From: Apostichopus japonicus
Lineage: Eukaryota > Echinodermata > Holothuroidea > Aspidochirotida > Stichopodidae
Assembly (NCBI RefSeq): GCF_037975245.1
Contig: NC_092576.1
Location: 13,868,611 to 13,932,610, forward strand
Reading direction: 5' to 3'
Length of the DNA stretch: 64,000 nt
In this document: piece by piece, positions 56,834 to 64,000 of the stretch
Layout: each line of letters starts with the position of its first letter
Position numbering within the stretch: position 1 is the first letter of the stretch
The notes under the pieces: generated by a model
What the model saw: the letters and a program-made list of their open reading frames with translations, nothing else
Database searches by the model: none
What the model was told of the DNA's origin: nothing
Translations under genes and position numbers: made by a program

Positions 56834-58873
56834 ATGAATGATTTAATTAGCTTTGATTCGGACACCTGTGTGTCAAGGCAGGAACTGGTTTCCTGTAGGG
56901 AACAGAGTGTTACACCCTGTTCGGGCTCACAGTTTGAAAACAGAGTTCGCGAAGAACCCACACTTAGTGAGATTCAGAATGGGAATGTTTTGTGTAATCA
57001 GGATTGGATGGTGGTAGATGAGTGCGTCCCTAGTGACGGCGGCTTGGATGGCAGTACGCTACCACGTGAGTATTTTTCAAATTCTCGTAATCATTACTTA
57101 AATGGGCCTATGCGTTATAGCGAACCAAACTTCGGGGCTGCTAGGTCTCCGTCTGCGACGGGTGACATACGTATGAGGGTTTCTGGTGATTTTGAGGAGA
57201 GAGAAAGAAACCAGCAGCCCCGGCATGTGGACGATGGTGTGAGTGAGGGGAGGGCAAATGTGCCCCCTACTGAATGCCCTCGTAATTTTATTTCAAATAG
57301 TGTAGTTAAACTTGATCTGGGAAATGGTTTCAGTAGAACTGTGTCTAATAGGGAGAATGCACCGTTGATCAATTTTGGTGATGGTTTATCGGATAGAGAA
57401 AGGGACACGTCAAGTCCCGCCCATATGAGGGTCAGGCATTCGCAGTCAGGGACTGCAGGGTACAATTTATATCAGTCTAGGGCTGATCATATGCCATTAG
57501 GGGGCGTACCTGGACGAGGTTCCAGGGAAATTGATACAAGAAATGCGACCCAATATGGGGTGGAGGACTTGCAGCCAAGGGCTGCGCGTTACGAAATTCG
57601 TCAGTCTGGGACTGACAGTATGCCACGGGGTGGTGTAACTGGCCCGGGGCCAAGTGGAATTTCGAGGGGTGATTCCCTCTCTAGGATCCGTTACCCTAGT
57701 GAGGATACAGTGTATAGAGATAAATATTTGATCAGTGGTGCAGGTAATTCTAGGTCAGTTCTAGAAGGGTTAGATAGAGCAGACGATAAGAAACGTTATC
57801 CTAGTGTAGGCGAATGGCGTAAATGTAATAATTATGGTTACGACTTGGACCACCGTCCCTCCGTAAGTCGCCATGGAGCTGGCCATTATGTGAATAGGGA
57901 GGCTGGTAGAAGTTATAGGAGAATTGAAGATGATCAACTTAATGATAGACAAGTTGTCAACAACTCGGATAGGAATGTGCAGTTGGGGGAATATTCCCCG
58001 CCCGTTAGATACCATTCTAATGATTTGCCTGTACCTCCCTCAGATTCCCGTATATACCCAAAGAGAACGGAAGTACGCCCCGTAGCATTTGACGGGAGTA
58101 GTGAGTGAAATGATTACATTGTACAGTTTGAATTGATAGCAGAAATGAATAGATGGGATCCCCTTTCTAGAGGAATGCATCTTGCCACTTCCTTAAGAGG
58201 TGAAGCGCTGTCAGTATTAGGCGACCTTGATACCTCGATGCGTCGTAATTACGATTCGCTTGTTGCCGCCCTGTCCAAACGTTTTGGTTCACAAAATCAA
58301 ACGGAATTATTCCGTGCTCAGTTAAAGAATAAACAAAGAAAGAAAGGTGAAAACCTTCCAGAATTAGCGCAGTCAGTCCGGAGATTGGTTAAATTAGCCT
58401 ACCCTGAAGCTAAGTATGATCTACAAGAGACCTTGGCAAAAGATCATTTTATTGATGCGCTGGCTGATACTGACATGCGATGGGGAATATATCAGTCTCG
58501 CCCAAAGTGTTTGGACAGCGCAGTAAAAACAGCAATTGAATTTGAGACGTTTCAACAGGCTGAAAATCAGAGAAATAGTAGAAGGTTAGTTAGAGCTGTG
58601 TCAGGCCCCCCTGATACTGACCAGAAACTGGCGAAAGAGGTACAGAGTAATTTAGATCAAGTTGTAGAGAAAATGGTAGCTAAAATTCAGGAATGTTTTA
58701 AATCGTTAGAGAAGAGTCACGGGAATTCGGAAAAGCCTCGTAAGAGAGAGAGTAGGAATATGATCAGGGACAACAAGTGTTACAACTGCAAAGAAGTTGG
58801 GCATTTTGCTCGTGATTGTCCAAAACCAAAAGTATCTGATAACAATGGGACAAGTCATAACTCGGGAAACTAG
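56834..58873 (+). pseudogene. gag: Gypsy Gag with long N-terminal part and one in-frame TGA
   Basis: One frame runs from ATG 56834 to TAG 58871. TGA at 58106-58108 replaces the conserved Trp of the capsid-start motif (FDGSSE[stop]NDYIVQFE). Downstream are the capsid core (LATSLRGEALSVLGDL), a basic region, and a zinc knuckle CYNCKEVGHFARDC at about 58775-58815, which binds RNA. The first 424 codons are Ser/Arg/Gly-rich, probably disordered, and contain an imperfect internal repeat (ADHMPLGGVPG and TDSMPRGGVTG). Such a long extension before the capsid start is unusual for Gypsy Gag. The C-terminus overlaps pol at a slippery site. Confidence 0.85.
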
Positions 58874-58913
58874 TAAAAGCCGGTTCAGCGGGCCATGAGT
58901 CGGCTAGTGGTCC
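58864..58913 (+). promoter_or_regulatory. -1 ribosomal frameshift site GGGAAAC with possible pseudoknot
   Basis: GGGAAAC (58864-58870) lies in the X-XXY-YYZ register of the gag frame, immediately before the gag TAG. Shifting by -1 enters the pol frame, which stays open. After a 7-nt spacer, AGCCGG (58878-58883) can pair with TCGGCT (58900-58905), and the loop GGGCC (58890-58894) with GGTCC (58909-58913), an H-type pseudoknot. The heptamer and frames are seen; the fold is inference. Confidence 0.75.
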
Positions 58914-59934
58914 CAAAAGGCCCTTTGTTACGTCACTTAGTGAAAAGAATAATAGAGATGGATTGTACGCAAGAATACAAATCCATGGTAGGACTTTAGA
59001 TAGCTTGATTGATACGGGTGCAAATATTTGTGTGGTGAAACGTAGTGTGTATCAGGAAGTTGTTCAGAGTGCACGGCCAAAGTTAGAGAGAACTGGAGAG
59101 GACTTGGTTATGGCCGATGATCGAAGTATACCGTTGTTCGGTTGTGGTAATTTTTCATTGAAGATGGGAGATTTTTCGGCGAGCCACCCGGTGTGGGTTG
59201 CAGACATATCTTCTGATTTCATATTAGGGTGTGATTTCCTCGCAAAATACAAGTGCCAAATAGATCTAGGCCTTGGTCAGATAAAAATTGGGAATATTGT
59301 GGTTCAATGTTTCGGCAACGAGAGATTGAATGCCCCTAGTAACGTAGTGAATAGAATCACGGTAGCTGAGACAGTCTGCATAAGTCCAGGCCAGGAAATT
59401 GTAGTACCAGGTAAACTTGCCAATAAATTAGACGGAACAGAGTTTATTGTAGAGCCTTGTGAAAGTTTTGTAAAGAAACACTCGATTATGGTAGCTAAAG
59501 CTGTGGTTAATCCCCAGAGTCACGTGGTACCAATCCGCATGATTAATGTAGATTCAGTGCCGGTCACGGTGTATGAAGGAGTTACGGCGGCCACGTGTGA
59601 GCCTGTAGAGGAAGTTTTATCGGTACAAAACACGGAGGGTGACACTTCCACTGAGGGTGGGGGAGTCACTGACTTACCACAGCACATTTTAGGGCTGTAC
59701 AACTCTTTGGAAGGATCACTTGATGAAAATCAAAAAGCTTTAGTTAGGAGGCTTCTTCTGAAGCATGAGAGTATTTTTGCAAAATGTAAGGAGGATTTAG
59801 GAAGGACTGATATTGTGAAACACAAAATTCCTACTAAAGAGGTGTCCCCTATTAAACAAAATGCTAGGAGACTGCCTCTGAATAAAAGAGAGGATGCGGC
59901 TAACGAGGTTTCAGATTGTCTCCAGTTGTATTAG
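58864..59934 (+). pseudogene. pol: Gypsy protease and start of pol
   Basis: The -1 frame relative to gag contains SLIDTGANICVVKRSVY, the retropepsin DTG active site, and FILGCDFLAKY, the usual ILG(x)DFL motif of retroviral-type proteases. It continues to KHKIPTKEVSPIKQNARRLP, the linker that precedes RT. The frame ends at TAG/TAA-type stop 59932-59934 because about 15 codons of the pre-RT connection (the 'GVIEPSxSPW' segment) are missing and the frame is shifted. Confidence 0.85.
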
Positions 59935-61603
59935 TTAAAAAGAAAGATGGATCAACTCGTTTTTGTGTAGATTATCGTAGGCTTAACGATATTACCACTA
60001 AAGATAGCTACCCGATCCCTAGAATCGATGACTCCTTAGATAGTCTTAATGGCTCCACTTGGTTCACGACCCTCGACCTAGCGAGTGGCTACTGGCAGGT
60101 CGAAATGGACGAGTCTGATAGGGAGGGGCCGCTTTTATCACCCACAGTGGTCTATATCAATTTTGTGTCATGCCGTTCGGGCTTTGCAATGCACCAGCCA
60201 CCTTTGAAAGATTGATGGAGAAAATTTTATCTGGTTTGCAGTGGCAAACATGTTTAGTCTATCTAGACGATGTAATTATTTTTGGAAAGAATTTCGAGGA
60301 ACAAATTGCTGCCATAGATGATGTTTTTACGAGGTTCAAATTAGCGGGACTGAAACTGTCGCCTAAGAAATGTTTTCTTTTCAAACAAAAAGTGGAGTTT
60401 CTTGGACACGTAGTTAGCAAGGACGGAGTTTCGACTGATCCGTCAAAGGTGGCTGTTGTTAAAAATTGGCCAAGGCCAAATTGTGTTCGTGACGTGAGAG
60501 GATTTGTAGGTTTATGTTCTTATTACAGGAAGTTTGTTAAAAACTTCACTCTTATTGCACGTCCTTTACATCGTTTGACAGAAAAGGGAAAAAGATTTCT
60601 GTGGAATGAGGAATGCGAAGAAGCATTTAACGCCTTGAAGGTAGCCCTAACCTCTACTCCTATATTAGCCTTCCCCACCCCCAGTGACAAGTATATTCTT
60701 GACACAGATGCAAGCAATGAAAGCTTGGGTAGTGTTCTCTCTCAAATCCAGGGAGGAGAAGAAAGAGTAATGGCATATTTTAGTAAATCGTTTAGTAAGG
60801 CTGAACGAAGGTATTGCATAACAAGAAAAGAGTTGTACGCTATAGTAGCATCAATTAAACACTTTCACCATTATCTGTACGGTGCTGAATTTCTTGTGCG
60901 AACTGACCATGGTGCTTTGAGGTGGTTACTTAATTTTAAACAACCCGAGGGGCAGATTGCGCGATGGCTTGAAATGCTGGGCACTTATAACTACGAAATT
61001 CAGCACCGTCCAGGAAGTAAACACGGGAATGCAGATGCGCTTTCCCGACGCCCGTGCGTAGACTGTAGGTATTGCCTCCGTTTAGAGGAAACGGAATTAA
61101 GTACAGTAGAAGATACTGGGGGGAATCTTACTGGACAACAACTCAGTGAAAGTGGGGGTACCATTGACACCCACGTATGTACGGTTGTAACCCGTAGTAA
61201 AACTAAACAGGGTGGGAGTCAAACTGATAGGCTGGGCGAAATTAGGACAGATGCTGAGAAGGGGATGGAACCAGCTACATCAGTAGAAAGTCCAACTCAA
61301 AGTGGAAAGGATAATGGACAGGTTGTGCCAGAGATAGTTGCTCCCAGGCTAGAGCTAGATAGTGCTTGGGTGGACCAGTGGTCTGTAGAAGACATTAAGA
61401 AGGCGCAGCAGGGTGATAACGACATCAGTCGAATCATAGGCTGGATGGTTATTTCCAAAGAAAAGCCGCAGTGGTCGCTGATTCAGCTGAGAACAAGACT
61501 TTCAAAACTTACTGGGGTATGTGGAAGGTCTTATGTCTCAGAAACGGTATTCTTTATCGAAAATGGGAATCTGACTCGGGGAATGAGATCTCCTGGAAAT
61601 TAG
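59916..61603 (+). pseudogene. pol: Gypsy reverse transcriptase and RNase H, frameshifted
   Basis: [20 protein letters not shown] and [17 protein letters not shown] are in one frame. A one-base loss near 60130 moves the rest ([16 protein letters not shown], the catalytic CLVYLDDVIIFG, FLGHVVSKDG) to another. RNase H follows: YILDTDASNESLGSVLSQ, RRYCITRKELYAIV, FLVRTDHGALRWLL and HGNADALSRRPC. The C-terminal part is a Ser/Thr-rich linker and WSVEDIKKAQQ. A further frameshift at about 61480 separates it from the integrase. Catalytic residues are all present, so the copy was functional until rather recently. Confidence 0.9.
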
Positions 61604-61964
61604 TGGTGGCTAGAAGCATGCGTAATGAGGTTATGTCTTTGTTACATAGTAATGCCACAGCTGGTCACCTAGGTGTTAAGAAAACTATGAGGAGAGTCCA
61701 ATCTAGATTTTACTGGGCTGGATATCATAAGGATATAGAGAGATGGTGTCGGCAATGTGAAACATGCTCTTCAAGGAAGGGTGCAATTAAATCTCATAGA
61801 GCACGTATGCAAAAGTACGTGGTAGGAGTCCCCATGGAAAGAGTGGCCATGGATATATTGGGACCCTTACCAGTTACCGACACGGGAAATAGATATATTT
61901 TGTGTGTAGCGGACTACTTTACTAAGTGGACCGAGGCTTATGCGATCCCAAACCAGGAGGTAGT
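61471..61964 (+). pseudogene. pol: Gypsy integrase, 5' part
   Basis: GILYRKWESDSGNEISW, LLHSNATAGHLGVKKTM and CRQCETCSSRKG form the HHCC zinc-binding domain. MDILGPLPVTDTGNRY carries the first catalytic Asp, followed by YFTKWTEAYAIPNQEVV. The frame is then interrupted at 61964 by a DNA transposon insertion; the gene resumes at 63847. Confidence 0.9.
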
Positions 61965-62397
61965 CAGTGGCGGATCCAGGATTTCGCCGAAGGGGGGGCC
62001 CAGATGGGAAATGCCTAATCGTCGTCCTGGGGGAGGGGTCTAAGGGGAGTGGGTGCCCCCTCCCCTTTGGAAAATTTCACAAAATATGGAGGTCCTCGGT
62101 GCAATCTGGTGCTACTTTTCGTGAAAGTTTTGATTAAAATTTATTTCCAATAAATCATGTATTCATGGTTTGTCGGGCATATATTTGCAATTTCGAGCAA
62201 TGAGCTGGGATTTACGTCTTTGGGGAGTAGGTAGTGATGCAAACTACTTTTTACCAGGCTACTCCAGGCCATTTCATCTTGGATGCCCCCTTCCAGATGG
62301 AGACTATTGATGCAGTCAGAGTGCCCCTCTCACCTTCACTTTATCAGAATGATGGTGTACTCTTTTTGCAAATTTATTTTACAAAAAATTACACGCA

Positions 62398-63732
62398 CAG
62401 TGGCGTAGCTAGGATTTTTTTAGTGGGGGGGCCATGGGGGGCTGTTCTACTGTATCTTGTGGGGGGGCGGAGTTTACTACCTAAGCGGAGCGCCACCTTG
62501 GTTGGCGCGGAGCGTACAGAGAAAATTTGAGATTTCAGCACCCCCCAGATCGCAGGAGATGGCACCTGTAAGGCAAAATAGCAACCAAAAAGATGTGCAA
62601 CTTTGGTGACAGAAATGCAAAAAATGTTTTTTTCTCTTTCATGCTGACTGGCCTTGCCAACTCAGCCAGACTTTTAACTTGAGGGAAGATGGCATCATTT
62701 GTCGTTTCAAGCTGTCAAGGCCTTTCTCCCAACTCAAACCCCTGTGGGGTACCGGTAGATTTGCAGGATATGCCCACATGTGGACTTAAATAGCATTAGA
62801 GGAAGGGGGTGGAAGACTAACACGCATCGATGTTTCGGTAATGGTCCACATTGGTGGCTCGGTGCTTATTAGACCATTTATTGGGTTTCTTGAGGCAGCT
62901 GTCATCAGAATCTGGCTTTTTGTGCCAATCGATGACCGATAACATGTATTGGTATGTAAATTTCTTCTTCATATATCTAGCAACACTCTAAAAACAAATG
63001 AGTGGATTTCATTCCATTGGAGTGATCGCTCGGCGCACTTCAAATTAAGAGTGAAATTTAACTCTATTGGAGTTAACCCTCACTCCTAATATGAGTGAAT
63101 ATAACTCTATTAGGAGTTAAGATTTACTCCAATGGAGTGGAAATTCACTCTTATACCGGAATGTGCTCAGTGATCACTCCCATGGAGTGAAATTCACCTA
63201 TGTTTTTATCAGTACAGTACAGTGTATATCATCATAGACGTACGTACGTACTACGTACGTTCGTATATCAGACGCACTCGATACCCACGATACGATACGG
63301 TCCTGGAGAAACTATTTCCACTCATCATTTTTTAAGGCGATACAGTAGTGAGTATTGAACAGGCACAGCCGCATGTTTGCAGGAAATTCAGAATTCCCAA
63401 TATTTTATATCTCTACCAGTAGTGAAAATCATGTTTCGACAGTTTCGTGGACATAAAAAGTTGTTTTGTGGAATATTCAATGACATATCAGGGGCGGATG
63501 CAGGATTTGTGACAGGGGGGGGGGTCTGACTGGTCCAGCCGCGCCTGAACGTAAGACTATCTAAGCGGAACGCCATCATCGGTTGGCGCGGAGCGTACAA
63601 GAAAATTTTTGGCTTTACAAACCCCCAGATGGCCGGAAACGGCACTTCCCGAGTATTCTTAGCAGCATGTACCTAGCCTGAAAATATGGATCTCATGTCT
63701 GCAATTTCAGGCCCCCCGTAGCTACGCCACTG
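62398..63732. mobile_element. Nested hAT-like MITE inside the first insertion
   Basis: Left end CAGTGGCGTAGCTAGGATTT and right end, read on the other strand, CAGTGGCGTAGCTACGGGG. Flanks TACACGCA and ATCACGCA agree at 6 of 8 positions, consistent with a mutated 8-bp duplication. A further CAGGGGCGGATGCAGG start at 63490 hints at a third level. Confidence 0.75.
63000..63195. repeat. Cluster of inverted GGAGTGA / TTAACTC motifs
   Basis: About ten alternating copies of ACTCC(A/T)AT(T/A)GGAGT, AACTCTATTGGAGTTA and similar, arranged as inverted repeats, able to form several hairpins. An ACGTACGT microsatellite follows at 63238-63262. Confidence 0.75.
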
Positions 63733-63846
63733 ATCACGCATGGGGCCCTTTCCCTCGAACGCGGTAAAAAAAAAAAAAAAAAAAAAATCAGGATTTTCAA
63801 AAAGGGGGGCCCGGGCCCCCCGGGCCCCCCCCTGGATCCGCCCCTG

Positions 63847-64000
63847 GTAGTTACTGTGGCCAGAGTCTTTGTAGAACAGTTTGTGTTGAGGTTCGGTGTT
63901 CCCCTACAGTTGCATACTGACCAGGGCCGAAATTTCGAGTCAAATTTGTTCAAAGAATTAGCACAGCTCCTTGGTATTGATAAAACTCGTACCACAGCCT
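63847..64000 (+). pseudogene. pol: Gypsy integrase, 3' part (cut by window end)
   Basis: The sequence resumes with VTVARVFVEQFVLRFG-like residues and then LQLHTDQGRNFESNLF, with the second catalytic Asp, and KELAQLLGIDKTRTTA. The window ends before the catalytic Glu. The reading frame is intact from 63852 to the end. Confidence 0.9.

Larger units (their letters stand above)
61965..63846. mobile_element. hAT-like insertion in the integrase, with nested element
   Basis: Left end CAGTGGCGGATCCAGGATTT and right end, read on the other strand, CAGGGGCGGATCCAGG are inverted repeats. GTAGT is duplicated at 61960-61964 and 63847-63851, and removing the insert plus one copy restores the integrase frame. 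The 5-bp duplication is shorter than the 8 bp expected for hAT. It contains a second element (62398-63732). Confidence 0.85.

Noticed and set aside
1-64000. tRNA genes, rRNA genes or CRISPR arrays
   Set aside because: None recognised by eye. The tandem repeats lack the spacer structure of a CRISPR array, and the genome is eukaryotic.

Overview
The window looks like a gene-poor, repeat-rich piece of an animal nuclear genome. It has AT-rich introns with ordinary GT-AG splice sites, many TA microsatellites, and relics of DIRS, Ty3/Gypsy, CR1-like LINE, Penelope-like and hAT elements. The best-supported host gene encodes a mosaic of CUB, EGF and Ig modules. That gene plus the transposon mix suggests a marine invertebrate deuterostome, perhaps an echinoderm such as a sea cucumber. 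This placement is inference, because no rRNA, tRNA or mitochondrial marker was recognised.

Left part (1-15.3 kb, + strand): two diverged copies of a block whose exon encodes a signal peptide followed by one Ig domain. The copy at 14.86-15.18 kb is intact; the copy at 0.63-0.91 kb has an internal deletion and frameshift. Between them lies a candidate three-exon gene of unknown function (7.2-11.0 kb), with a TCACGTGAC E-box upstream, a Penelope-like relic in its second intron, and several small DNA transposons.

Middle part (16-34.4 kb): a transposon graveyard. Decayed Gypsy fragments lie on the + strand (16.4-21.3 kb and 29.9-31.0 kb), followed by a CR1-like LINE relic (21.4-22.5 kb). A 5-6 kb DIRS-type tyrosine-recombinase retrotransposon lies on the - strand (22.5-28.6 kb). 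A 22-bp minisatellite (32.4-33.3 kb) and a second Penelope-like tail (34 kb) follow.

Right part (36-56 kb, - strand): one gene covers about 17 kb with at least eleven exons. In transcript order these are CUB, CUB, EGF-like, CUB, EGF, Ig-like, Ig, EGF, EGF, a 57-nt micro-exon and a Cys-rich EGF. Every internal exon is phase 1-1 and a multiple of three, the usual architecture of exon-shuffled extracellular proteins such as Tie-like receptors. The third CUB exon carries an in-frame TGA. Its introns hold a 90-bp minisatellite, a local segmental duplication (47.6-49.6 kb) and an hAT MITE.

End (56.2-64 kb, + strand): a Ty3/Gypsy retrotransposon with its 5' LTR, a Gag with an unusually long N-terminal part, a GGGAAAC -1 frameshift site with a possible pseudoknot, and protease, RT, RNase H and integrase. 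It is inactive: one TGA in gag, three frameshifts in pol, and nested hAT-like insertions in the integrase. The window ends inside the integrase. Four hAT-type MITEs with perfect 8-bp target-site duplications are dated relative to their surroundings by insertion.
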